A stretch of 64,000 nucleotides of DNA, taken from contig NZ_JAQKGU010000003.1 of NCBI RefSeq assembly GCF_028532725.1, positions 186,001-250,000 of the forward strand, in the 5' to 3' direction. The stretch comes from Desulfovibrio sp. Fe33. Its GTDB lineage: Bacteria; Desulfobacterota; Desulfovibrionia; Desulfovibrionales; Desulfovibrionaceae. The notes beneath the pieces are model-generated. The model made no database searches and was not told the DNA's origin. It saw only the letters and a program-made list of their open reading frames with translations. Positions 34,590 to 42,996 of this stretch are shown piece by piece. A program made the position numbers and the translations under genes. Every line of letters begins with the position of its first letter. The stretch's first letter is position 1.

Positions 34590-36258
34590 GATTTTCTCCT
34601 CCGATCATCTGGGAATTGGCCGCTCCGGGGGCCACCATGGGATAAACCGGCTCGTCGGGACTGACGGGCACATGGATCAAAGCCGGTCCGGGAGCGGACA
34701 GGGCCTCGGCCAGTGTGGCTGCCGGGTCCCCGCAATTGCCCAGATCGTAGGCCTTAATTCCAAACCCTTCGGCGATCTTGATGAAATCGACGCACTTGGC
34801 ATAGTCGGACGCCACATAGCGTCGGCCATAGAAGAGGTCCTGCTGCTGACGAACCAAACCCAGCGCGTTGTTGTTGGTCAGAATAATCTTGATCGGGATG
34901 TCGTATTCCATGGCGGTGGCCAGGTCCTGTATGTTCATCATGATGGACCCGTCGCCGGAAAAGCAGATGACCGGCTTGTCCGGGGCGGCCAAGGCCGCGC
35001 CCAGGGCGGCGGGCATTCCGAATCCCATGGTTCCGAGACCGCCTGAGGTCAGCCAGCGATGAGGACGGGTGAAAGGATAAACCTGAGCGGTGCGCATCTG
35101 GTGCTGCCCCACGTCGGTGCACACGATGGCGTCGTCACCGGCCAATTCCGCCGCCTTGAGGATGACACCGTAGGGCGAAGTGGGATCGTCCGCCCCGGGG
35201 ACAATCATGGGATGAGCAGTTCGGAGGGATTCGATGCGGCTGTTCCACTCGGTCCGGGTTTTCCGCTCGATATGCGGCAGCAACGCCTTGAGAACATCGG
35301 CCACATCCCCACGGACCGAAGCGTGGGCGGTCTTGATCTTGTCCAGCTCGCTCGGGTCGATGTCCATGTGGATGACCTTTGCCTTGGGACAGAATTCGGA
35401 AACCTTGCCCGTGGCTCTGTCGTCGAAACGCACGCCCACCGCTATGAGCAGATCGCATTCCTCAAGCGCCAGATTGGTATAGCGAGCCGCGTGCATCCCA
35501 AGCATACCGAGGTTGAGGGGGTGCCCGGAAGGAATGGCTCCCAGTCCCATGAGGGTCATGACCGACGGGATGGCCCCCTTCTCGGCCATGGCCAGGGCCT
35601 CGGCCGAAGAATCGGACAGGATCACGCCGCCCCCCAGGTAGAGAATGGGTTTTTTCGCGCGGTTGATCATGGTCGCCGCATGTTCGATTTCGCCACGGAA
35701 GAGTTCGGGCGTCGCATCCGGGACGCCGGGTTCGGGCCACTCGTCGAACTCCACCTCTGCCATCTGCACGTCCTTGGGCACGTCGATCACCACCGGACCG
35801 GGACGGCCACTGGCGGCAATGCGGAATGCGTCGGGAATGATACGCAGCAGGTCCTCGGCGGACCGGACAAGGAAATTGTGTTTGGTGATGGGAACGGACA
35901 GTCCGTAGGTGTCCACTTCCTGAAAGGCGTCTGTGCCGATCATGGAGAGGGGCACCTGGCCGGTGATGCAAATGATCGGGATGGAGTCGAGCTTGGCGTC
36001 GGCGATGGCCGTCAGGGTGTTGGTAGCGCCCGGGCCGGAAGTGGCGAAGAAAACGGCCGGTTTACCCGTGACCCGGGCCATGCCCTGGGCGATGAACCCG
36101 GCCCCCTGTTCATGCCGGGTCAAAATGTGCCTGATGTTGCCGCTCTTCCCCAAGGCATCGTAAAGAGGCAGATTCGCCCCGCCCGGGATGCCGGCAATGG
36201 TCCGCACACCTTGCCGCTCCAGCAATTTAATGATTATTTCCGCACCTGACATTTTCAT
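34582..36258 (-). CDS. ilvB: acetolactate synthase large (catalytic) subunit
   Basis: 558 residues, ThDP-dependent first step of branched-chain amino acid synthesis. N-terminal Pyr domain with GIPGGANLPLYDAL and the catalytic Glu in LTRHEQGAGFIAQG; central FAD-binding domain; C-terminal PP domain with the ThDP motif FSGDGSIMMNIQDLATAMEY followed by ILTNNNALGLVRQQQ. Expression is predicted to be controlled by the valine-rich leader peptide and attenuator upstream. Confidence 0.94.
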   Translation of the reverse strand: MKMSGAEIIIKLLERQGVRTIAGIPGGANLPLYDALGKSGNIRHILTRHEQGAGFIAQGMARVTGKPAVFFATSGPGATNTLTAIADAKLDSIPIICITGQVPLSMIGTDAFQEVDTYGLSVPITKHNFLVRSAEDLLRIIPDAFRIAASGRPGPVVIDVPKDVQMAEVEFDEWPEPGVPDATPELFRGEIEHAATMINRAKKPILYLGGGVILSDSSAEALAMAEKGAIPSVMTLMGLGAIPSGHPLNLGMLGMHAARYTNLALEECDLLIAVGVRFDDRATGKVSEFCPKAKVIHMDIDPSELDKIKTAHASVRGDVADVLKALLPHIERKTRTEWNSRIESLRTAHPMIVPGADDPTSPYGVILKAAELAGDDAIVCTDVGQHQMRTAQVYPFTRPHRWLTSGGLGTMGFGMPAALGAALAAPDKPVICFSGDGSIMMNIQDLATAMEYDIPIKIILTNNNALGLVRQQQDLFYGRRYVASDYAKCVDFIKIAEGFGIKAYDLGNCGDPAATLAEALSAPGPALIHVPVSPDEPVYPMVAPGAANSQMIGGENHV

Positions 36259-36293
36259 TTTTTACCTCCTGTGAGCCCCGCATCCGGTGGGAA

Positions 36294-36333
36294 TCAAAAA
36301 GAAAACCCCCACCGGTTCGCACCGACGGGGGTT
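36294..36333 (-). terminator. attenuator terminator of the ilvBN operon
   Basis: On the minus strand AACCCCC-GTCGGTGCGAACCGGT-GGGGGTT hairpin followed by TTCTTTTTGA, between the leader peptide stop and ilvB. With the Val-codon run upstream this forms a classical transcription attenuator. Confidence 0.88.
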
Positions 36334-36358
36334 ATAAAATTCGATTGTACCTATCCCG

Positions 36359-36469
36359 CTATGGCGCGTCCCTATGAACACCACCTACTACTACGTCCAC
36401 TACGACGCATACGCCGGCCACGGTTAGGCTGGCGGGGATGATGGAAATGGAATTTTCGACGCGCAACAT
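36359..36469 (-). CDS. ilvB leader peptide, valine-rich
   Basis: 36 codons starting MLRVENSISIIPASL, with AAGGA 8 bp before the ATG. Residues 16-28 contain nine valines (TVAGVCVVVDVVVGGV), mostly GTA and GTC codons. The reading frame stops about 26 bp before the terminator hairpin. The layout matches the E. coli ilvBN leader, whose VVVVVG-x-AP ending is also similar (here DAP). Ribosome stalling under valine starvation would disfavour the terminator. Function as an attenuation peptide is inferred from layout. Confidence 0.88.
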   Translation of the reverse strand: MLRVENSISIIPASLTVAGVCVVVDVVVGGVHRDAP

Positions 36470-36497
36470 GGAATGTTCCTTTTGTCTTTACAAAATT

Positions 36498-36526
36498 TCG
36501 TTAATCCTACCAAAACGAAAGGTCAA
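36498..36526 (-). promoter_or_regulatory. promoter of the ilvBN leader transcript
   Basis: On the minus strand TTGACC, 17 bp, TAACGA, about 30 bp upstream of the leader-peptide ATG. Further upstream (36541-36738) I see no gene, only a run of ten C. Confidence 0.6.
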
Positions 36527-36738
36527 GCACTTTTCTGAAATAACCTCACAGGATGCGCACCCGTCTGGATGCGCGATCCGCCGAGGCAACTCCCGGAGAC
36601 ATCACTCCATCCCCCCCCCCGAAGACAGTGAAAGCAGCAAATGGAGACGCCCCGAACCTGTGAGGGAAACACTCCCCCGCGTGATCGGGACGTCTGCAAC
36701 CGATCGCATTTCCTGCGATCACTCGTGATCGATCCGAG

Positions 36739-36906
36739 TTAAAGACGATCCACGGCAAGCCAGAAGGCGGCGGCGCCGACAAAAAGCCTGACCACGTGGC
36801 CGATGTGGAAATGGTAGCCCCAGTCGATGGTGAACATGAGCGCCAGGGCGACCACAAACCCGCCCAGGATGCATTTTCTCCAGATATTCAATCTCAACAG
36901 ATTCAT
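36739..36906 (-). CDS. small inner-membrane protein, 55 residues
   Basis: MNLLRLNIWRKCILGGFVVA leads into a hydrophobic helix, then IDWGYHFHIGHVV and a second helix RLFVGAAAFWLAVD. GAGGAT precedes the ATG. It is two-helix, with a histidine cluster between the helices. It lies about 70 bp after the Lon-like gene, behind a terminator hairpin. No family recognised. Confidence 0.6.
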   Translation of the reverse strand: MNLLRLNIWRKCILGGFVVALALMFTIDWGYHFHIGHVVRLFVGAAAFWLAVDRL

Positions 36907-36916
36907 GTAATCCTCG

Positions 36917-36948
36917 AAAAAGGGTTACGACGAGCCGCAACCCTTTTG
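36917..36948 (-). terminator. terminator after the Lon-like protease gene
   Basis: On the minus strand AAAAGGGTT, loop, AACCCTTTTT. The small membrane protein gene begins right behind it, so read-through may set its level. Confidence 0.75.
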
Positions 36949-36976
36949 TTGTAGTCCAATTGATGCCGGAACAGCC

Positions 36977-39478
36977 CTATTTTCTTGCAGGCTTGTCCTT
37001 GGCGGCCTTCCTTGCGGAAGACTTCTTCCCGTTTTTGTCGTCCTTGCCGAATGCGGCCAGCCTGTCGGCCAGCTCACGAAGCTTGTCGTCCACCAGCCGA
37101 TTGATGCTCCCGGCCGGATAGGTTCCATTCTTTCCGCGCGCACCGGCCTTCTTGCCGGTCAGGATTTCAATGCCCTCATCGATGGTCTTCACGGCCCATA
37201 TGTGGAACAGCCCCTTGCGAACGGCCTCGATGACCTCATCGCGGAGCATCAGGTCCTTGACGTTGGGGTGCGGGATCATGACGCCCTGCTCCCCGGTCAG
37301 CCCCGCATTCTTGCAGCAGAGATAGAATCCCTCGATTTTCTGGTTCACGCCGCCGATGGGCTGAACCTCGCCATACTGATTAACCGAACCCGTAACGGCG
37401 ATATACTGACGAATAGGCACTCCCGAAAGACTCGACAACAATGCGTAGAGCTCAGTCGACGAAGCGGAGTCGCCGTCTATGCCGCCGTAGGACTGTTCGA
37501 AGGCGATGCTCGCGGCAAGGGACAAAGGCTTGTCCTGGGCGAACCTACTCCGCAGGAAGCCGGACAGGATGAGCATCCCCTTGTTGTGGGTCGGACCGGA
37601 CATGTCCGCCTCACGCTCGATATTGATGATCCCTTCCTTTCCCAAAGAAGTAACCGCCGTGATCCTTGAAGGTTTGCCGAACATATAGTCGCCTAAGGAA
37701 TACACGGCAAGCCCGTTGACCTGCCCCGCGACCTCGCCGTCGGTGTCCACAAACAGGCTGCCGCGGTCGATCATCTCCTGAATGCGCTCCTCCACCTGAT
37801 TGGAGCGGTATACCTTGGCTTCGACAGCCTCCCGGACATGCTCGCCGGAAACCATCTCGGTCCCGGCCCGCCCGGCGAAGTAATCCGCTTCGCTCAAAAG
37901 GTCGCCCAAGGCCGGGAAGGATGTGGAGATTTTCTCCTGCCTGCCAGCCCAGCGCACGCCCTCCTCCAGCACGGCGGCCACACCGCCCGCATCGAAGGGC
38001 CTGAGGCCGTTTCGGTCCACTTCCGACCGTACAAACCGCGCCACGTCGAGCACGGAGTCATCGGTGACGTCCATGCTCGACTCGTAGTCGGCCCGGACCT
38101 TGAATATCTTGGCCACGTCCTCATCATAGTTGCGCAGCAGCGCATACAGGTACGGACTGCCCAAAACGACCACCTTGACGGCCATATCAATTGGCTCGGG
38201 CTTCAACCCCGTGGCGCTGATGAAATAATACGGGTCAAAGGTCTCGATCTCTATCTGCTCGGTCTTGAGCGCCCGTTTCAAAGTCTGCCACACACCCGGC
38301 TCCATGATGGCGTCCATCAGATTGATGACCAGATAGCCGCCGTTGGCCTTGACGAAGGAGCCCGCCTTGATCTTGGTGTAATCGGTGTGCCAACCGCCCA
38401 TGCGGTCCATGACGCGCTCGATGGAGCCGAACAGGTTGCGGTAGGTGGGATAGGATTCCACGATGACCGGCGGCCCCTTGATCTCGGCGTTGTCCACCAG
38501 CAGATTGACCTGATAGGGCTGAAAGACCATCTCGGCCGAGGGGCCGGGCATGACCATGCCGGGAATCGGGCCGGGCTGGCCGGGGCCGCCCAGCGCCTTG
38601 ACCGCGTCCAGGTCCTCGACCATGTTGTCGAGCACGGAATCCAGGTATCTGGAGACCTTCTCATCGGGATACGCCTCCCGCACGGGCTTGAGAAACTCCT
38701 GGGCCAGTGCCAGGAACATGAGCCGGTCCACCTCGCGGTGCTTCTCTCCGACCGCCTTCTGGAGCCCCTTGAGTTCCTGAACGATATGGTCGATCTCCTC
38801 CTTGAGCTCCAACCGTTTGTCGCGCAGCTTCTCGTATTCGGCGCGCGGGAAACGGCCGTTGTCGACCAGCTCCTCCAGCTCGATCATGCGCTTCGGCTCT
38901 CCGTCCACCAGCGGAACCACATCGGGCCGCTGTATGGGCCCCATCTGCATACGCACCACCACGAGGCCGGTGTCCTTCACCTGGTCCTCGATGGCCTTGT
39001 AGAAACTCATGACCTTCTTTTCATGGGCCTCGGCGATCTCGTTCTTGCGGGCGATATACTCTTCGCTCTCGAAAAGCTGGGGGGCTTCACGCTTGATGTC
39101 GTCCAAGAACTTCTGCATGTCCTTTTTGAAGCGGTCGCCCTGCCCCGGGTCGAACCGGAGCAGGATGGGCGCTTCGGGGTGCTTGAAATTATTGACGTAG
39201 CAGAGGTCGCTCGGAGTCGCGTGCCCGTTGCCCATCTCTCCGAGCAGCTTGCGCACGGTGGAGAGGCGGCCGGTTCCGGGTTGGCCGGTGACGAAGATAT
39301 TATATCCTTTCTTGACCATGCCCAGGCCGAAACGAAAGGCCTCGACGCCGCGCTTCTGGCCGATGATGTCCTGTTGGGGCTCCAGATCGTTAGTGGAAGA
39401 AATGGACAGCCGCTTGGGGTCGGGAGTCCACTTGAGCATATCGACGGGTACTTCGAATGAGCTGCTTTTCTTGACCAT
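36977..39478 (-). CDS. Lon-like ATP-dependent protease (LonC/AAA_32 type)
   Basis: 833 residues. N-terminal Lon-like AAA part with NIFVTGQPGTGRLSTVRK, where the usual Walker A Lys is Arg; a long helical insertion (about 100-260); a Walker-B-containing middle (GGYLVINLMDAI); and a C-terminal Lon protease domain. The catalytic dyad is Ser671 in GDSASS and Lys714 in NQKIEGF, 43 residues apart as in E. coli Lon (679/722). The tail is Lys-rich. It follows hsp20 by 17 bp, giving a small proteostasis operon. The altered Walker A suggests weak or different ATP use; this is known in the family. Confidence 0.88.
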   Translation of the reverse strand: MVKKSSSFEVPVDMLKWTPDPKRLSISSTNDLEPQQDIIGQKRGVEAFRFGLGMVKKGYNIFVTGQPGTGRLSTVRKLLGEMGNGHATPSDLCYVNNFKHPEAPILLRFDPGQGDRFKKDMQKFLDDIKREAPQLFESEEYIARKNEIAEAHEKKVMSFYKAIEDQVKDTGLVVVRMQMGPIQRPDVVPLVDGEPKRMIELEELVDNGRFPRAEYEKLRDKRLELKEEIDHIVQELKGLQKAVGEKHREVDRLMFLALAQEFLKPVREAYPDEKVSRYLDSVLDNMVEDLDAVKALGGPGQPGPIPGMVMPGPSAEMVFQPYQVNLLVDNAEIKGPPVIVESYPTYRNLFGSIERVMDRMGGWHTDYTKIKAGSFVKANGGYLVINLMDAIMEPGVWQTLKRALKTEQIEIETFDPYYFISATGLKPEPIDMAVKVVVLGSPYLYALLRNYDEDVAKIFKVRADYESSMDVTDDSVLDVARFVRSEVDRNGLRPFDAGGVAAVLEEGVRWAGRQEKISTSFPALGDLLSEADYFAGRAGTEMVSGEHVREAVEAKVYRSNQVEERIQEMIDRGSLFVDTDGEVAGQVNGLAVYSLGDYMFGKPSRITAVTSLGKEGIINIEREADMSGPTHNKGMLILSGFLRSRFAQDKPLSLAASIAFEQSYGGIDGDSASSTELYALLSSLSGVPIRQYIAVTGSVNQYGEVQPIGGVNQKIEGFYLCCKNAGLTGEQGVMIPHPNVKDLMLRDEVIEAVRKGLFHIWAVKTIDEGIEILTGKKAGARGKNGTYPAGSINRLVDDKLRELADRLAAFGKDDKNGKKSSARKAAKDKPARK

Positions 39479-39495
39479 TTATCCGTCTCCGTAGG

Positions 39496-39912
39496 TTATT
39501 TCCTGGAAATGGCGACACTCGGTCCGAACGGGTTCACGCGCTTGGGCAGCCTGACCACCAGAACGCCGTCGGCGAACTCCGCCCGGACACAGTCGGTCTC
39601 AATGCGACATGGAAGGCGCAATTCCTTGCGGAAGCTGTGGGAACTGGCGTGCCCCGGACCGGACGCGCGGGTCTCGGCGACTATGGAAAGCTGGCGCTCC
39701 GTCACCGAAACATGCACGTCGTCCGGCTTCATGTTGCCAAGCTCCAAACGGACCACAAGGGCGTTCCCCTCGTCCTGAAGGGTGAGGTCTCCCGCCATGC
39801 GGCAGAACATGGACGGCAGGTTGAAATCAGCGCACAGGTCATCGAAGAGCCGGTCCATGTCGCTACGGATGCGAGAAATCTCGTTGCGGCTCCACCGTTT
39901 CAAATCGGCCAT
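39496..39912 (-). CDS. Hsp20/alpha-crystallin small heat shock protein
   Basis: 138 residues from MADLKRWSRNEISRIRSDMD, with AAGGAGGG before the ATG. The alpha-crystallin domain spans about 45-125 (LVVRLELGNMKPDDVHVSVT, RLPCRIETDCVRAEFADGVL). The C-terminal I-x-I/V-like anchor is weak (SVAISRK). It holds unfolded proteins for refolding or degradation, fitting co-expression with the protease downstream. No clear sigma-32 promoter was found upstream. Confidence 0.88.
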   Translation of the reverse strand: MADLKRWSRNEISRIRSDMDRLFDDLCADFNLPSMFCRMAGDLTLQDEGNALVVRLELGNMKPDDVHVSVTERQLSIVAETRASGPGHASSHSFRKELRLPCRIETDCVRAEFADGVLVVRLPKRVNPFGPSVAISRK

Positions 39913-39973
39913 TGACGCTAACCCTCCTTTGCAAATCAATATTAAAGGCAGTTCCACGCTACAATACCCGGAA

Positions 39974-40012
39974 GAAAAAAGACAGGGGCTTGACGATTTT
40001 TCGTCAAGCCCC
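39974..40012 (-). terminator. terminator after the small membrane gene
   Basis: On the minus strand GGGGGCTTGACGA, loop AAAA, TCGTCAAGCCCC followed by TGTCTTTTTTCTTCC. Confidence 0.88.
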
Positions 40013-40041
40013 CGGCTTCGGCACGGCGGAATCCGCGTCGC

Positions 40042-40224
40042 TCAGAGGCTGCGGAAGAGATTGGACACGGCCAGGATGACGAAACCCGTGGCGACGAGCC
40101 AAAAAGGTCTGACAAGGTCTTCCAGAGCCGGGATGGACATGACGTCGATCTGAATGAGAATACCGAGAAGGCCGATGATGACGCCGACGATCCAGGTAAG
40201 CAGTTGGGGTGCGCTGAGATTCAT
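40042..40224 (-). CDS. small inner-membrane protein, 60 residues
   Basis: MNLSAPQLLTWIVGVIIGLL followed by a short loop IQIDVMSIPALEDLVRPF and a second helix WLVATGFVILAVSNLF. GGAG lies before the ATG and a terminator follows. It sits 44 bp after the GGDEF-EAL gene on the same strand and may be co-transcribed. Function unknown. Confidence 0.7.
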   Translation of the reverse strand: MNLSAPQLLTWIVGVIIGLLGILIQIDVMSIPALEDLVRPFWLVATGFVILAVSNLFRSL

Positions 40225-40268
40225 GAGGAACGACTCCAGTTGTTGAGGCGCATGGGATGCTGGTTAAT

Positions 40269-42407
40269 CTAATCGGAATCCTTGACGAATTCTTCGGCCT
40301 CACCCTTCGGAAGCGGCCGCGAATACAGATAGCCCTGACCGTAATCGCATTGCAGTGAATAAAGCAAGTCTCTTTGGCTCTCCGTCTCGATACCCTCGGC
40401 CACCACACGCAGCCGCAGGGAATGTGCCATGTTCACGATGGCCCTGACTATCTCGATGTTTTCGGGGGTGGACTCCATCCGCTGGACGAAGCTCAGATCG
40501 ATTTTGAGCTGATCCGTGGGGAACTTCTGCAAATAGCTCATGGAGGAATAGCCGGTTCCAAAGTCGTCTATGGACAGCAGGATGCCGAGATCCTTCAACG
40601 ACTTCAATTGATTCACCGACTTGAGCGCGTCCAGCATGACCACGGTCTCGGTGATTTCGAGCTTCAGGCGGCCGGGCCGCAGGCCGGTCTGCTTCAGGAT
40701 GCGCTCCACATCAGAGGCCAGGGAGCTTTCCGCAAACTGCTTGGCCGAAATGTTCACGGCGATGGTCAACCCTTCGGCCTCAGGGTGGCGAAAGCTCCAT
40801 TCCTGCATGGCCGTGCACGCCTCTTCCAGGATTTGCGATCCGAGCCGCACGACCTGCCCAGTCTCCTCGGCTATGGGGATGAACTCGCCGGGACCGACCA
40901 GGCCGCGTTCCGGGTGGTTCCATCTGGCCAGGGCCTCGAAACCGTACAGGCTGCCGTCGGCGAGGTTGACGATGGGCTGATAGTAGGCTGTGAACTCCCT
41001 GGCTTCCAAAGCTCGATTGAGCTCGTTCTCCACGGCCAGGACGTTGACCATGCCCTCGCGCATCCGCTTCTCGTAACATGCGACGCGATTTTTGCCTTGG
41101 CGCTTGGCGACGTTCATGGCCACCTGGGCGTTATGGACGACCTTTTCGGGATCGACGTCCACTCCGGACCCTATGTCATAGCCCACGCTGGCGGACAGGG
41201 CGAAGGTGAGCCCGTCCACCTCGACGGGCTCCTTGAACGATTCGAATATCTCCCGAATGAGGACGCGGGCGTCCCCCTTCCTGGGGATGTCTTCAAGGAG
41301 CACGCCGAACTCATCGCCGCCCAACCGGGCCACGGTGTCTATGGACCGGACCGCCTGTTGGAGCTTGACCCCGAGCCGGACGACGAGATTGTCGCCCATG
41401 CTGTGCCCATAATGGTCGTTGACGGCCTGGAAACGGTCCATGTCTATGAATAGAACCACGAAATACTCGCCGGTCCGGGCGCACCGCTCGGCCGCACGGT
41501 TCAGCCGCTCCAGAAACAGGGTCCGGTTGGGAAGCCCGGTCAGGGCGTCGTGAAAAACGCTGTGCTGCAACTGGCTCTCGATGAGCTTGCGGTTGGTGAT
41601 GTCCCGCATACTCACCCGGACGCCCAGCGGCAGCCCTTCGTCGGAAACGATGGAATGCCGGACCAGGCTCAGCCACTTCACCTTGGCGTTGACGTCGCTG
41701 ATCCTGAAATCGAGACAATCCTCGTCGCCCACGGTCTCGTCCCGCATGAACTGCATCCACCTGCCCACATCCTCCCGGTGAATGATACGCTGCATGAGGT
41801 CGGGATCGTCGAGAAAACGCTGCGGACCGTACCCGCTGATCCGCTCGCAGGACGGCGATATGTAGCGAAGCTCGCCGTCGGGGCCGACCCAGCTTTCCCA
41901 GTCGTAATTGTAGTCCGCGCCCATGCGGTAGCGCTGCTCGGACCGGGCCAGGGCCTCCTGCGAGCGCTGAAGCTCCTCCACCGTGGCCTCAAGCCGTCTG
42001 GTCGTATCCACAAGGGACCGCTTGTGCCGATGCAACTCGGCGAAAATCTTGGTCTTGCCACGCAGGATTTCCGGCTCCACGGGCTTGAACAGATAATCCA
42101 CCGCCCCCAGTTCGTAGCCGCGAAAAACGTGCCGCTGCTCCTTGCTGATGGCGGTAATGAAGATAATCGGAACGTTCCTGCCGTTCTCGGCGCTCCGAAG
42201 ACGTTCGGCCAGTTCGAAGCCGTCCATGCCGGGCATCATCACGTCCAGCAAAGCCACGGCGAAATCGTGCTCCGGGAGCATCTTCAGGGCTTCCGCACCG
42301 GAGCTGGCCATCATCAGATTCAGGTTTTGACCGCGAAGTATGGCCTCTACCAACTTGAGGTTGATCCGTTCGTCGTCCACGACGAGAACGTCGACAATAT
42401 CACTCAT
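40269..42407 (-). CDS. response regulator with PAS, GGDEF and EAL domains (cyclic-di-GMP turnover)
   Basis: 712 residues. REC domain 1-125 with VVDDERIN and the phospho-acceptor in ALLDVMMPGMDG. Coiled coil to about 165. PAS/PAC about 165-290. GGDEF about 295-455 with ARLGGDEFGVLLED, an intact active site. EAL about 470-705 with YGFEALARWNHPE, LEITETVV, SIDDFGTGYSS, KIDLSFV and AEGIET, so phosphodiesterase residues also look complete. It may synthesise or degrade c-di-GMP in response to phosphorylation. Cytoplasmic; no membrane segment. AGGTGA precedes the start. Confidence 0.93.
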   Translation of the reverse strand: MSDIVDVLVVDDERINLKLVEAILRGQNLNLMMASSGAEALKMLPEHDFAVALLDVMMPGMDGFELAERLRSAENGRNVPIIFITAISKEQRHVFRGYELGAVDYLFKPVEPEILRGKTKIFAELHRHKRSLVDTTRRLEATVEELQRSQEALARSEQRYRMGADYNYDWESWVGPDGELRYISPSCERISGYGPQRFLDDPDLMQRIIHREDVGRWMQFMRDETVGDEDCLDFRISDVNAKVKWLSLVRHSIVSDEGLPLGVRVSMRDITNRKLIESQLQHSVFHDALTGLPNRTLFLERLNRAAERCARTGEYFVVLFIDMDRFQAVNDHYGHSMGDNLVVRLGVKLQQAVRSIDTVARLGGDEFGVLLEDIPRKGDARVLIREIFESFKEPVEVDGLTFALSASVGYDIGSGVDVDPEKVVHNAQVAMNVAKRQGKNRVACYEKRMREGMVNVLAVENELNRALEAREFTAYYQPIVNLADGSLYGFEALARWNHPERGLVGPGEFIPIAEETGQVVRLGSQILEEACTAMQEWSFRHPEAEGLTIAVNISAKQFAESSLASDVERILKQTGLRPGRLKLEITETVVMLDALKSVNQLKSLKDLGILLSIDDFGTGYSSMSYLQKFPTDQLKIDLSFVQRMESTPENIEIVRAIVNMAHSLRLRVVAEGIETESQRDLLYSLQCDYGQGYLYSRPLPKGEAEEFVKDSD

Positions 42408-42564
42408 TTCACCTATCCCTTGATGTTCGACCGTAGAGGACGTTCACGCCCTGCCCGGAAACAACATCATATCCCAGGTTGTTGGAGAAGGATGTTATAA
42501 ATTGCGCGATGAAAAAACCACTTTATTGGAATCGTTGGTTCTTTGGGTTATGCTCCCATACGGT

Positions 42565-42594
42565 TTGACATGCCGAAAACAAAGCCCATATAGA
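42565..42594 (+). promoter_or_regulatory. promoter of the DUF493 gene
   Basis: TTGACA, 18 bp, TATAGA, about 32 bp upstream of the ATG, which itself has AACAGGAG. Confidence 0.72.
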
Positions 42595-42626
42595 CCTTTT
42601 CGCCTAAAACGAAACAGGAGAATGTT

Positions 42627-42887
42627 ATGACCGAAAAATCGAAACAATTCAAACAGGTCCTGGACGAACATCACCAGTGGCCGTGCCCCTACGTATACAA
42701 ATTCATAGTCCCGACCGAGAATCTCGGCAAATTCAAGAAAGTGTTCGACTCGGAAGAGCTTGAAACCCGCCTGTCGAGAACAGGGAAATATACCAGCGTG
42801 ACAATGACTTCGACCATGTGCTCGGCCGACGAGGTCATGGCTGTCTACGAAAAGGCCGCCCAGGTGCCGGGGATCATGTCGCTCTAA
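42627..42887 (+). CDS. DUF493/YbeD-family protein
   Basis: 86 residues with FKQVLDEHHQWPCPYVYKFI and SRTGKYTSVTMTSTM, the family signature. YbeD-like proteins have an ACT-like alpha/beta fold and have been tied to lipoate or allosteric control, but the function here is unproven. It is separated from nifU by a gap with a strong palindrome, so it likely ends its own transcript. Confidence 0.8.
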   Translation: MTEKSKQFKQVLDEHHQWPCPYVYKFIVPTENLGKFKKVFDSEELETRLSRTGKYTSVTMTSTMCSADEVMAVYEKAAQVPGIMSL

Positions 42888-42932
42888 TTGTCCAGCGCAC
42901 CTTTACACTTGGCGCTCGCGGACTTACTGTAC

Positions 42933-42957
42933 ACAAATGTGATCGTATCACACTTGT
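42933..42957. promoter_or_regulatory. 25-bp operator palindrome upstream of nifU
   Basis: ACAA-a-TGTGAT-CGT-ATCACA-c-TTGT: eleven pairs per arm with one mismatch, centred about 50 bp before the nifU start. The length and odd spacing suit an Rrf2-type repressor (IscR/CymR class) better than CRP/Fnr, which needs a six-base spacer. The regulator is not in the window. Confidence 0.6.
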
Positions 42958-42996
42958 TACAACTGTTCAGACATACTCAGCCACCCTGGAGAAAAT

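Noticed and set aside
39913..39990. Heat-shock sigma-32 promoter for hsp20-lon
   Set aside because: No CTTGAAA/CCCCAT pair at suitable spacing was found, and no CIRCE repeat either.
42933..42957. CRP or HcpR site before nifU
   Set aside because: TGTGA and TCACA arms are present but with a five-base spacer; those regulators need six, and the palindrome extends further than such sites do.
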